From: Chitinophaga filiformis
Lineage (GTDB): Bacteria; Bacteroidota; Bacteroidia; Chitinophagales; Chitinophagaceae
Reading direction: 5' to 3'
DNA length: 64,000 nt
Assembly (NCBI RefSeq): GCF_021646545.1
Contig: NZ_JAKIRP010000010.1
Span: forward strand, 1-64,000
Positions 44,284 to 52,893 of this stretch are shown here, piece after piece (the stretch's first letter is position 1; each line of letters begins with the position of its first letter). A program made the position numbers and the translations under genes. A model generated the notes under the pieces. It did no database searches. It had not been told where the DNA came from and saw nothing but the letters and a program-made list of their open reading frames with translations.

Positions 44284-45618
44284 ATGAATAAAAGTATCCG
44301 CGCCAAAGTGGCCTGTAAATACCTGGTTTGTGCATTATTGATCACTGGCGCCGCCGCCTGTGATAAGGAGGGTTTTTTATATGATAATATCACAGATGAG
44401 AGTGGTACGGAGTTTCTGGTAACAGACACCATTACCATGAACATGAGCACGGCATACCTGGATTCTGTTCCTACTTCAAATCTTAGCGTAGCCCTCGTTG
44501 GTACCGCCGATGATCCTTTCTTCGGAAAAATTTCTGCAACTTCATACTGGCAGCTAAAAGCCTTTAGCGGTACTGCTATTCCCGACAGGGCCATCTATGA
44601 CTCTCTTATATTAGTGGTGCATCCCAAAACGGAATATTATGGTGATACCACGCTGACCCAGCACCTCGAAGTATATCGTGTGCAGGAAGAGATCAAAAGA
44701 CTCGGAAACAGCACCTTCCTGTACAGCCGCAGTTCATTTGCCACAGACCCTACCCCACTGGGTAGCCGGCAAATGAGGATACGTCCTCACCGCGACTCCA
44801 TATTTAAAATAAGACTGGATGATGTACTTGGAAGAGAGTTTTTTACGCTCTGCGATAAAAACTCACAGACCATCACCAACCAGCTGAATTTCTCCAGATA
44901 CTTCAAAGGCCTCGCACTGAAACCAGGTGCCAACAGCCAGGTGGTCAACGCTTTCAGGGCAGATGACTCCCTGAACCTGCGCCTTTTCTATCATACTACT
45001 CCGGGTGAGATCGTACAGGCATACATTGACTTCCCTGTTTATAATTCAGCACTACAGTTCAATCATGTCGATGTACAGCGTCCTTCAGGGTCTCCGCTCG
45101 CCACACTGAGCCCGACCAAGAAATTACTGCCTTCTTCCGCTGCAGACAACAGGTTGTTTGTACAGCCGCTGACTAACATCATCGGCCGTATCGACTTTCC
45201 TTATCTCCGCTATTTTAACCAGTTGAGCAAGTTTTCGAAGATCATGCGGGCCACACTGACCGTAAGACCAGAGAAAGCGACTTATAAATATCCATACGTT
45301 CTTCCTAACGCGCTGGTACTTGGCGTTATCAGAGATGGCAACGTCATAGAAGATACGCTCGTTTCCCCTACCACCGGCGCCGTACAATATGGTAGCCTGG
45401 TACTCGATCCTATCTATAATCAGACGACCGCCTATACTTACGATATTACCAATTATTGCATTGCACAATTAAAAGCTACTGATAATTCATACAGAGGGCT
45501 GGCGTTGCTGCCTCCAAGATCAGTCGGTCTTACTAACTTTGACCGTGCTATTCTGGGCGACAACAGGAACACGAAAAACAGAATTACAGTTCAGATTTAT
45601 TACCTGCGGTATAAATAA
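44284..45618 (+). CDS. DUF4270 family lipoprotein
   Basis: 444 residues from ATG 44284 (a GTG at 44251 is less likely). The lipobox GAAAC puts Cys at 26, followed by the family's DKEGFLYDN. The rest is all-beta. DUF4270 proteins are Bacteroidota envelope proteins of unknown function and are often near T9SS or surface-related genes. The stop codon overlaps the start of the next gene (TAATG), showing coupled translation with the outer-membrane protein. Confidence 0.8.
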   Translation: MNKSIRAKVACKYLVCALLITGAAACDKEGFLYDNITDESGTEFLVTDTITMNMSTAYLDSVPTSNLSVALVGTADDPFFGKISATSYWQLKAFSGTAIPDRAIYDSLILVVHPKTEYYGDTTLTQHLEVYRVQEEIKRLGNSTFLYSRSSFATDPTPLGSRQMRIRPHRDSIFKIRLDDVLGREFFTLCDKNSQTITNQLNFSRYFKGLALKPGANSQVVNAFRADDSLNLRLFYHTTPGEIVQAYIDFPVYNSALQFNHVDVQRPSGSPLATLSPTKKLLPSSAADNRLFVQPLTNIIGRIDFPYLRYFNQLSKFSKIMRATLTVRPEKATYKYPYVLPNALVLGVIRDGNVIEDTLVSPTTGAVQYGSLVLDPIYNQTTAYTYDITNYCIAQLKATDNSYRGLALLPPRSVGLTNFDRAILGDNRNTKNRITVQIYYLRYK

Positions 45619-46871
45619 TGCAATCAAGAATTGACTACATGAAGCGATTACAATATACGACCGGCTTATGCGGCCTGATGCTTTTACTGGGCGCAAAGGC
45701 TATGGCACAACACGGTATCAATTCACTCTATTCTGCCTACGCCATCGGCGACCAGGAGGAGCATGATTACACCCGCAACTTTGGTCTCGGCAGTACCGGT
45801 ATTGGCCGCCGTTCAGATTTTTATCTTAATGAACTGAACCCGGCCTCCTATTCGGCAATACCACGTCAGAACTTTATGTTTGATGTATCACTGCGCGCAC
45901 AATCCGTTAACTACAAAGATGCCGGTAACCTGAACCAAACGGCGGGCGACGTAAACGTCAAACGACTGGCCATGGGTTTCAAGGTGAACAACAGATGGGG
46001 TATGAGCGCCGGCTTCGGACAGTTCAGCAACGTTGATTATAAACTGATCTCTACCACATTTATAGATACATCGCCCCAGACCACCACTACCGAAGGTACC
46101 GGCGGCATTTATAAAGCGTATATATCTAATGGGGTAAGGCTGACGAAGAACTTCTCAGTAGGTGTATCCACCAACTTCCTGTTCGGTCCCAACAACGTAA
46201 CAGAAAATATCGGCGGGGATACCGTATCTACCAAGATCCAGCGTTACGCATTCAATACCAACTTCAATACCGGTATCCTGTATTCCGGTATGCTGGGAAA
46301 GAACTGGATGCTAGGCCTCGGTGCTACCTACCGCTTCAAAACAAAATTAAGCTACGAGAAAAAGCTGATCGTACAGAACGCGACGGAAACAACGCTCTTC
46401 GAAGACGATCTGGCCAAGGAAAGATATACATTACCTGAGCAGTTTGGTGGCGGTATTTCACTCACCAACGGTAGCCTCACATGGGTGGCCGACATACGCA
46501 GACAGATGTGGACTGACAGCCGCATTGTAAGCGCCAAATACAAGCTTACTAATTCTGATCGCTACTCTACAGGTCTTGAATATGCCTTCAAACGTACATA
46601 TGGTAATCAGCAGGCCGAAGGTATTATAGTACAGGCAGGTTTCTCTTATTACAAGTCATACCTGGTTGTCAATAATAACCAGATCAAGGATGTTGCAGGT
46701 ACCGCAGGTATCTCCATCCCGGCTAAATCCAATGTGCTGCGTTATTATATAGGAATTGAAGTAGGTCAGCGCGGTACTACCAGCGGCGGACTTGTCAAAG
46801 AAACTTATGTGAACGGTGTGTTCCACTTCTCATTGAGAGATATCTGGTTCCTGCGCAGAACTTACGATTGA
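45618..46871 (+). CDS. Outer-membrane beta-barrel-like protein paired with DUF4270
   Basis: 417 residues. The signal peptide is MKRLQYTTGLCGLMLLLGAK (an ATG 7 codons downstream would also give it). The mature sequence opens HGINSLYSAYAIGDQEEHDYTRNFGLGSTGIG, and alternating strands such as SAGFGQFSNVDYKLIST and FSVGVSTNFLFGP follow, consistent with a porin-like or transport-type barrel. The function is unknown. It starts within the DUF4270 stop codon, so the two proteins likely form a complex at the outer membrane. Confidence 0.7.
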   Translation: MQSRIDYMKRLQYTTGLCGLMLLLGAKAMAQHGINSLYSAYAIGDQEEHDYTRNFGLGSTGIGRRSDFYLNELNPASYSAIPRQNFMFDVSLRAQSVNYKDAGNLNQTAGDVNVKRLAMGFKVNNRWGMSAGFGQFSNVDYKLISTTFIDTSPQTTTTEGTGGIYKAYISNGVRLTKNFSVGVSTNFLFGPNNVTENIGGDTVSTKIQRYAFNTNFNTGILYSGMLGKNWMLGLGATYRFKTKLSYEKKLIVQNATETTLFEDDLAKERYTLPEQFGGGISLTNGSLTWVADIRRQMWTDSRIVSAKYKLTNSDRYSTGLEYAFKRTYGNQQAEGIIVQAGFSYYKSYLVVNNNQIKDVAGTAGISIPAKSNVLRYYIGIEVGQRGTTSGGLVKETYVNGVFHFSLRDIWFLRRTYD

Positions 46872-46898
46872 TCTGAGCTGACGGACAGTAAAATAATT

Positions 46899-46929
46899 AA
46901 AGCCCATAGCATATGCTGTGGGCTTTTTT
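46899..46929. terminator. Bidirectional terminator after the outer-membrane protein gene
   Basis: AAGCCCATAGC pairs with GCTGTGGGCTT (one G-T wobble) around ATAT and is followed by T-runs on both strands. It separates the plus-strand operon from the convergent GH1 gene. Confidence 0.85.
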
Positions 46930-46930
46930 A

Positions 46931-48307
46931 TTACTTCCTTCCGGATGTGGATTCCTTATGCAACAGCTCCCGGAACCAATATCCTGATCTCTTTATCGTT
47001 CTGCGTTGTGTTTCCGGATCTACATGCACCAGTCCGAAGCGGGCCCTGTAACCTTCCGCCCATTCGAAATTATCCGTAAGCGTCCAGGCAAAATATCCCT
47101 CCACAGGTATCCCTTCCCTCTTTGCCTTCAGCACACCCGAGAGATATTCTTCAAAATAACTGATACGGTCCCTGTCATCTACTTTTCCTTCGCTCATGAT
47201 ATCGGCAAAGGCGGCCCCACTTTCCGTTACAATCAGCTTCTTAATGCCTTTGTACGCTGCGTACTGTTTCAGAATGGCATACAGCCCCTCGCCACTGATC
47301 TCCCAGCCCAGGGCCGTTGTTGGTACCCGGCGCGCTTTAGGCTTGACCTCTGAAATACCCACCACCGGCATGAAAGCATTTCTGCGTATCACCAGCGGGA
47401 AGTAGTTCTGCACACCAATAAAATCGAAGTCGAACGATAACTGATCCCAGTCCCTCCACAGGGCATACCGCCTTTCTATGCGGCGTAACAAGGGGAAATC
47501 ATTCACCGGATATCCCATCCCCAGCACCGGCTCCAGGAACAGGCGGTTAAACAATGCGTCAGCCTTCTTTGCAGCCTGTATATCGGCCTCCTGCTGCGAA
47601 TATGGGTAAATATATGAGCAGGACAGCGTAGTCCCGATATTGGCCCCTTTTACCATTTCCCTGATCACCTTCGCTCCGGCCGCCTGCGCCAGTAACACAT
47701 GATGCACTGCAGGCAGGAAATAGGACAGGCCGAATTTGCCTGGTGCATGCACGCCCAGCATATATCCCAGAGAGGTGAAACCGAAAGGCTCATTCATCAC
47801 TACCCAGTTCTTCACCTTGTCTCCATATGCGTTCATGCAGATACGCACATATTCCTCAAACGCAAAGATCACCCCGCGGTGGCACCAGCCTCCTTTCAAT
47901 TCCAGTGCATGTGGCAGGTCCCAGTGATAAAGTGTGATGTAGGGTGTCAACCCTTCTTCCAGGCAGGCGTCTATTACACGATGATAGAAAGCGATACCGG
48001 CTGGATTAACGGCACCCGTGCCCTGTGGCAGTATACGTGGCCAGGAGATGGAAAAACGGAATACATCAAATCCCAGTTGTTTCACCAGGCGGATATCTTC
48101 CCGGTAACGGTTATAGAAATCATTTGCTATCAGTGCATTGGTGCCATCCTTGATCTTTCCTTTCCTTGAAGAGAACTCATCCCAGATAGACCTGCCCTTA
48201 CCATCAGCATCACAGGCCCCTTCATTCTGAAAAGCCGAAATGGCCACTCCCCATAGGAAGTGCTCTCCAAAATCCTGGCGGCTGAAAGGCGCGGTAAATT
48301 GTTCCAT
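46931..48307 (-). CDS. GH1 beta-glucosidase
   Basis: 458 residues, standard GH1 length. The N-terminal FLWGVAISAFQNEGA, the acid/base Glu in VVMNEPFG (about 168) and the nucleophile Glu in IVTESGAAF (about 355; TESG where most family members have TENG) identify it. No signal peptide is seen, so it acts in the cytoplasm on imported beta-glucosides or cellodextrins. It stands alone; no transporter or regulator is adjacent. Divergent from the FGE-like gene. Confidence 0.92.
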   Translation of the reverse strand: MEQFTAPFSRQDFGEHFLWGVAISAFQNEGACDADGKGRSIWDEFSSRKGKIKDGTNALIANDFYNRYREDIRLVKQLGFDVFRFSISWPRILPQGTGAVNPAGIAFYHRVIDACLEEGLTPYITLYHWDLPHALELKGGWCHRGVIFAFEEYVRICMNAYGDKVKNWVVMNEPFGFTSLGYMLGVHAPGKFGLSYFLPAVHHVLLAQAAGAKVIREMVKGANIGTTLSCSYIYPYSQQEADIQAAKKADALFNRLFLEPVLGMGYPVNDFPLLRRIERRYALWRDWDQLSFDFDFIGVQNYFPLVIRRNAFMPVVGISEVKPKARRVPTTALGWEISGEGLYAILKQYAAYKGIKKLIVTESGAAFADIMSEGKVDDRDRISYFEEYLSGVLKAKREGIPVEGYFAWTLTDNFEWAEGYRARFGLVHVDPETQRRTIKRSGYWFRELLHKESTSGRK

Positions 48308-48409
48308 AGATAAAACAAGGATGCAGTTTACGACAGTTTGTTTGTATAACTGATTATTTAATTGTTAAGGAGCCTGAAATTTAACATACAAAATAGCGAT
48401 CTTAGGCAA

Positions 48410-49462
48410 ATGTTTAGTAAACACATTACCGGATGGGCATTGAGTACGAGCCTCCTGCTGTACGCCTGCCAGGGCAATCATCCGCAACAGGCCGCAGCCA
48501 CAAACACGGCAGACCATGCCGCGATAAACGACTCACTGAACCACATGATGCTCATTCCAGGTGGCACCTTTACCATGGGCGCCAACGATGCGGAAGCACG
48601 AAAAGATGAACAGCCCCGTCATACCGTAACGGTGGATAGTTTCTGGATGGACGAACATGAAGTGACCAACGCCGAATTCGCTGTATTTGTAAAGGCTACA
48701 GGATATATAACCACAGCTGAGAAACCTATCAGCAAAGAAGAACTGATGCAGCAACTGCCGCCAGGTTCTCCTGAACCCGACAGCAGTATGTTACAACCTG
48801 GGTCACTGGTGTTTGCGCCTCCCTCCCACGCGGTGCCGCTGGATGACGTATCGCAATGGTGGTCGTTTGTGTTGGGCGCCAGCTGGCAGCATCCCGGCGG
48901 ACCAAACACCAATCTGGATGGCAAAGCACAGCTGCCGGTAGTACACATCTCCTGGGATGATGCACAGGCTTTTGCAAAATGGGCGGGCAAACGCCTGCCA
49001 ACAGAAGCGGAATGGGAATATGCAGCCCGGGGCGGCCTGAAAGATCAGCCTTATCCCTGGGGTACGGAAGCACTGACGGAAGGAAAGACCAAAGCAAATA
49101 CCTGGAATGGACATTTCCCCTATCAGAATACACAGACTGACGGTTTTGCCGGGCTGGCCCCTGTAAAAAGTTATGCACCCAATGGCTATGGATTATACGA
49201 TATGTCGGGCAATGTATGGGAATGGTGTGCTGACTGGTATGACAGCCGTTATTATCAGCAGGCAGACAATAATAACAATCCAAAAGGCCCTGCCAGCGGC
49301 TATGACCCTGACGATCCTGCCGCGCCTAAACATACGATCAGAGGAGGCTCCTTTATGTGTACTGATGAATATTGCTCCGGTTACCGGGTTACCGCAAGAA
49401 TGAAAACGTCACCGGAATCAGGACTGGAGAATCTTGGTTTCAGGTGTGTGAAAGACAAATAA
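48410..49462 (+). CDS. Formylglycine-generating-enzyme-like (SUMF1) lipoprotein
   Basis: 350 residues from ATG 48410 (a TTG at 48362 is less likely). The lipobox is LLYAC with Cys20. The FGE-sulfatase domain is complete: IPGGTFTMGANDAEA, PVVHISWDDAQAFAKWAGKRLPTEAEWEYAARGG, GNVWEWCADWY and IRGGSFMC. Two cysteines (CTDEYC, near 326 and 331) are in the region of the FGE redox pair. Family members activate sulfatases or serve as structural partners; with no sulfatase of the FGE-dependent type nearby, the role is open. It faces the M56 gene. Confidence 0.86.
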   Translation: MFSKHITGWALSTSLLLYACQGNHPQQAAATNTADHAAINDSLNHMMLIPGGTFTMGANDAEARKDEQPRHTVTVDSFWMDEHEVTNAEFAVFVKATGYITTAEKPISKEELMQQLPPGSPEPDSSMLQPGSLVFAPPSHAVPLDDVSQWWSFVLGASWQHPGGPNTNLDGKAQLPVVHISWDDAQAFAKWAGKRLPTEAEWEYAARGGLKDQPYPWGTEALTEGKTKANTWNGHFPYQNTQTDGFAGLAPVKSYAPNGYGLYDMSGNVWEWCADWYDSRYYQQADNNNNPKGPASGYDPDDPAAPKHTIRGGSFMCTDEYCSGYRVTARMKTSPESGLENLGFRCVKDK

Positions 49463-49524
49463 GCTGCAAAAATAAGGGGCCAACTTTGTGGTCAGCCCCT
49501 GTATATCATGTGCAACGTTATTGC

Positions 49525-51078
49525 TTACTTATTTTCAGACTTCTTATCTGCCGTGTCCGTATTTACGTTCGTATTGGCATTTACGGTGGTGACCGCGTTT
49601 ACATTCGTGTTGACAGAGGTCTTGTTAGTGGTATTAACGTTGGTTGTCACCTTCACAGGTTGTTGACCCGTCAGCGTCGATGTACTGGCATTGGTAACCG
49701 CTGGTTCACCAGATTTATGTACATAGTTAGTGTTAACTGTATTTACCTTCGTACCAGTATACCCTTTTGTATAAATAAATAACACCCCATTTTTACCATC
49801 TTCTCCGTATACTGCCGCATGTTCGCCCTTATAGACGTTAATAGATGCTATTTCGTCGCCCTTCAACCAGTCGGGTGCCTGATGGCCCATATTTACATCG
49901 TCTACAAAATACAGTGGCGGCTCGGTCGTCTGCCCTCTTCTAAAAGTAACGCCAGATTCAGAAGTCAGGGTAACTACATCCTTGCTGGGAACAGCAGGGG
50001 CAGCAGGTACCGGAGGAACCGCAGGAACAGCGTTGCCCGCAGGTGCTGGCGGAAGCGCAGGAGCTGCCGGAACAGCTGGTTGTGCCGTTCCTTTCGCAGG
50101 TGCCGGAGGAGGCGGTGGCGGCGGTGGTGGCACCGGTGCCGGAGGTGCAGGTGCTGCAGGTTTCGCCGTGTCTGCAGAGAAAGTAACAACAGCGAAGTTT
50201 TTTGCCGCCTTCTCAGTTTTGGCAATTGCCCTGGTAAAGTTCAGCGACAGCACTGCAATGCCCATAATGGCGCCCAGCACCACATAACGTAGCAGATGAT
50301 AGCGGGATGATCTCTTTTTATTCATCATCATAATCCTTTGTTTTAAATGTGAGAAATTGAAATTGTTTGCGATGGCCGTCGCATATGGGATCCCACTTAC
50401 TTTTATAAGACTGTATTGATAAGCTTTCGCATCCATTCCCTGCTGCAGTATGCTTCTGTCTGTGATGAATTCGAGATTCTCACGGATAGCAATGCTCATT
50501 AACCAGGCGCCGGGATTGAACCAGTAAAAGATCTTGTTCAGCTCTCCCAGCAGCACGTCCACTGTATGCCACTGCCGTACATGCACCTGTTCATGCCGGA
50601 TGATGGAAGCAAATTCCTCCGGACTATGCAGAGAAGGATTAATATAAATAGTACGCATGAATGAAAAAGGATTCACCGGCTTTTCCATTATTCTCAGCCG
50701 TTGCTCTTCCGGAGAAGAGGTAGCCCTTGTTTGCCGGTGCAGTTTCCATAAAGACAATAACTGGATCAGCAGACGTACGCTCATCACGGCTACTCCTGCC
50801 CAGAAAATATACTCCAGGAATATGTTGATAAAGGGTACAGACTGACGCGTCTGTAAAGCCGCCAGATCCGGTATATATGTTTCTGCCACAGCATTCAGGG
50901 GCTGATGCTGCTGTATGAATAATGATGGATCTATCAATGGACAAATGGCCGCACAAACAATCCCTCCCAGCAGAAAAAACCGGTTAAGCGTATAAAAAGT
51001 GAGCCGCCTTAATCCGAAATAATAAGCCAGGTAAAACAGTATTAGCACTACGTTGGCTTTAAGCAGGTAAATAAGCAT
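49525..51078 (-). CDS. M56 (BlaR1-like) sensor protease with Pro-rich linker and TonB-plug-like tail
   Basis: 517 residues. Residues 1-290: membrane protease domain with several helices and the zinc motif HEQVH (162-166). Residues 305-365: a proline/alanine-rich linker with a run of nine or more prolines. Residues about 385-440: PLYFVDDVNMGH..DWLKGDEIASINVYKGEHAAVYGEDGKNGVLFIYTKG, which follows the plug of SusC-type receptors (LYVIDGV...IESIEVLKG..A.YG..GANGVILITTK). Residues 443-510: an Asn/Thr-rich tail. It starts 5 bp after blaI. In BlaR1 systems signal-triggered proteolysis inactivates the BlaI repressor; here the tail may read an envelope or TonB-linked signal. Confidence 0.83.
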   Translation of the reverse strand: MLIYLLKANVVLILFYLAYYFGLRRLTFYTLNRFFLLGGIVCAAICPLIDPSLFIQQHQPLNAVAETYIPDLAALQTRQSVPFINIFLEYIFWAGVAVMSVRLLIQLLSLWKLHRQTRATSSPEEQRLRIMEKPVNPFSFMRTIYINPSLHSPEEFASIIRHEQVHVRQWHTVDVLLGELNKIFYWFNPGAWLMSIAIRENLEFITDRSILQQGMDAKAYQYSLIKVSGIPYATAIANNFNFSHLKQRIMMMNKKRSSRYHLLRYVVLGAIMGIAVLSLNFTRAIAKTEKAAKNFAVVTFSADTAKPAAPAPPAPVPPPPPPPPPAPAKGTAQPAVPAAPALPPAPAGNAVPAVPPVPAAPAVPSKDVVTLTSESGVTFRRGQTTEPPLYFVDDVNMGHQAPDWLKGDEIASINVYKGEHAAVYGEDGKNGVLFIYTKGYTGTKVNTVNTNYVHKSGEPAVTNASTSTLTGQQPVKVTTNVNTTNKTSVNTNVNAVTTVNANTNVNTDTADKKSENK

Positions 51079-51083
51079 AACGA

Positions 51084-51440
51084 TCAGTTTTTCTCAATCA
51101 TTTTGACGATTTCCTTTAATTCCTCCGGAGTGATCTTCTTCTCCTTTGCGAAGAAGGTGACCAGCGCCTTGTAAGAGTCTTCGAAATAATCTTTTACAAA
51201 ACCATTCATAAACTTCTGCTTGTATTCACTTTCCGCTATCACGGGCGTATACCGGTATACATTGCCCATCTTCTCACTCCTCAGATACCCCTTTTTTTCC
51301 AGGTTCTTGATGGTAGATGCCAGCGTGGTATACGGCGGCTGAGGAGCGGGATGTGCTTCTAAAAAGTCCTTCACGAACCCCGGCCCTGTTTTCCAGATGG
51401 CTAGCATTGCCACTTCTTCCTGCTGCGTCAGCTTTTCCAT
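51084..51440 (-). CDS. BlaI/MecI/CopY-type repressor
   Basis: 118 residues from ATG 51440 (MEKLTQQEEVAM); the longer open frame upstream has no family-like sequence. The winged helix includes YTTLASTIKNLEKKGYLRSEKMGNVYRYTP. A dimerisation helix follows. It represses its own operon and that of the M56 gene 5 bp downstream until the sensor cleaves it. The two dyads at 51467-51500 are the natural operator. No beta-lactamase gene is nearby, so the target is not clear. Confidence 0.88.
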   Translation of the reverse strand: MEKLTQQEEVAMLAIWKTGPGFVKDFLEAHPAPQPPYTTLASTIKNLEKKGYLRSEKMGNVYRYTPVIAESEYKQKFMNGFVKDYFEDSYKALVTFFAKEKKITPEELKEIVKMIEKN

Positions 51441-51466
51441 ATTGTTCAGTTTAAATAACAACCATC

Positions 51467-51500
51467 TACGATTGTTTCGTAAATCTACGAACTTTTCGTA
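51467..51500. promoter_or_regulatory. Twin operator dyads TACGA-N5-TCGTA upstream of blaI
   Basis: Two 15-bp dyads, 51467-51481 and 51486-51500, share TACGA and TCGTA half-sites and lie 19 bp apart centre to centre. The second lies between the promoter elements and the first overlaps the -7 element, so binding would block transcription of blaI and the M56 gene. Confidence 0.7.
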
Positions 51501-51510
51501 AACCACCAAA
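51480..51510 (-). promoter_or_regulatory. Promoter of the blaI-M56 operon
   Basis: Minus-strand TTTG (51507-51510) is followed after 19 bases by TAGATTTA (51480-51487), a one-base variant of TAnnTTTG. The blaI start is at 51440. Confidence 0.55.
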
Positions 51511-51517
51511 TAAAAAA

Positions 51518-51550
51518 AGAAAAACACCTGCTTTGGGCAGATGTTTTTCT
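51518..51550 (-). terminator. Terminator after the first TlpA-type gene
   Basis: On the minus strand GAAAAACATCTGC pairs with GCAGGTGTTTTTC around a short loop, followed by a T-rich stretch. It is placed between the TlpA-type gene and the blaI promoter. Confidence 0.7.
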
Positions 51551-51591
51551 TCTATGTTACTATGTACTTACTTTAAAATCCTTACCAGCCG

Positions 51592-52764
51592 TTATTTTCC
51601 GGCAACTTCTACTTTAAAAACCTCTTCCAGTTTCTTCTCCAGTGCATCGCCCCGCAGGTTCTTGGCAATGATATTTCCCCGGGGGTCGATCAGCAGGTTC
51701 TGGGGAATAGCCCTGATACCATATTTCTCTGCTACGTCATTTTTCCAGCCCTTCAGATCGGACACCTGTGTCCACTGCAGATTATCGGCCTGTATTGCTG
51801 CGAGCCACTTTTCCCGCTTATCGTCCAGGGAGACTGACAGTACATCAAACCCTTTATCCCGGAACCGGCTGTAAGCCTTCAGCACATTCGGGTTTTCTGC
51901 ACGGCAGGGGCCACACCAGCTGGCCCAGAAGCCTATCAGGAGATATTTTCCCTTATAGGCTGCCAGACTCACATTTTTTCCCTCAGCATCAGGCTGGGCA
52001 AAGTCTATAGCAGGTTGGCCCACGGCAGTTTTCTTTGCTGCTTCCAGTCCTGCCGCAAAATCCTTTCCTCCCGGTGTATTACGGATATTTTTTCCCAGCT
52101 TGTTGAACATAGGTTCAATTTCAGCCAGGTTAATCTCATAATCTGCATATTTATTCAATACGTAGATGGCTATTGGCGAGTTACAATTATTCTTCAGAAA
52201 GTCCCTCATCACCTGCTTCTGCTGCGCGGCCAGTTCGTCGAACTGAGGTTCCAGCTTTTTCATGCCCTCTTCGTCTTCCGCCATATACAGCTGGCGGTAC
52301 TGCCGTTCCAGTTCATCCAGACGCGCGTTCACATCTCTCAGCTGTCCGTTCAGACGGAGGTAGTCATCGTTTGCAACAGATCCTTTTACGGTAGCTTTAT
52401 TAATAGAATCTTCAGTAGTGATCGTAATATCTCCTTTGTCCAGGAACAGTGTAAGCACATCGTTCTTTCTTACCTCAGGATTCTCCTGGCCATCTTTCTG
52501 GACAGGCGGTTCCTGTACTTTGAGCAACAAATTGGCGATGGTTGCTTCAGCCAGGACGCCGGAAAAAGAAAATTTACCATCTTTAACCTCCGTGCTATCC
52601 AGTTTGTTATCACCACAACGCCTGATATTCAGATACACTTTTGCTGGTTTCTGTAAAGCTGTGACAGTGCCCTGTATCGTAAATGATTGTTCACCCTTCC
52701 ATTTTTCCTGCGCCAACAGGACCATTGGCGCAAAAAACGCCACGGCCATCATTACGGACTTCAT
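51592..52764 (-). CDS. TlpA-type periplasmic thioredoxin with N-terminal DUF4369 domain
   Basis: 390 residues. Signal peptide MMAVAFFAPMVLLAQ. Residues about 25-120 form a DUF4369 beta domain, a helical linker follows, and residues 250-390 are a TlpA/ResA thioredoxin domain with the redox motif SWCGPCRAENPN. It reduces or isomerises disulfides, or assists metal or haem maturation, in the periplasm. The C-terminal FKVEVAGK is shared in pattern with the gene at 52894. The two are paralogs separated by about 130 bp, and each has a terminator. Confidence 0.86.
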   Translation of the reverse strand: MKSVMMAVAFFAPMVLLAQEKWKGEQSFTIQGTVTALQKPAKVYLNIRRCGDNKLDSTEVKDGKFSFSGVLAEATIANLLLKVQEPPVQKDGQENPEVRKNDVLTLFLDKGDITITTEDSINKATVKGSVANDDYLRLNGQLRDVNARLDELERQYRQLYMAEDEEGMKKLEPQFDELAAQQKQVMRDFLKNNCNSPIAIYVLNKYADYEINLAEIEPMFNKLGKNIRNTPGGKDFAAGLEAAKKTAVGQPAIDFAQPDAEGKNVSLAAYKGKYLLIGFWASWCGPCRAENPNVLKAYSRFRDKGFDVLSVSLDDKREKWLAAIQADNLQWTQVSDLKGWKNDVAEKYGIRAIPQNLLIDPRGNIIAKNLRGDALEKKLEEVFKVEVAGK

Positions 52765-52852
52765 TGATTTAGATTATTTAAGACTAACGAAATTCACATA
52801 TCCCGGCAGGAAAATCAACCTGTTTGTGATAAACGGCGACAGAAATGAATAT

Positions 52853-52886
52853 AAAAAAAGCGGCCTCGTGTAGATACGAGGCCGGT
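52853..52886 (-). terminator. Terminator after the second TlpA-type gene and the trp-his unit
   Basis: On the minus strand CCGGCCTCGT pairs with ACGAGGCCG around a short loop, followed by CTTTTTTTAT. It is the first clear terminator downstream of hisIE, so the supra-operon may run to here. Confidence 0.8.
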
Positions 52887-52893
52887 AAGTTAA

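Noticed and set aside
49476-49501. Terminator between the FGE-like and M56 genes
   Set aside because: AGGGGC and GCCCCT pair for only 6 bp with a long loop and no T-run, so the evidence is too weak to list.
49982-50287. Glycine/alanine-rich plus-strand frame (101 codons)
   Set aside because: It is the complement of the proline-rich linker of the M56 protein and reflects its low-complexity composition.
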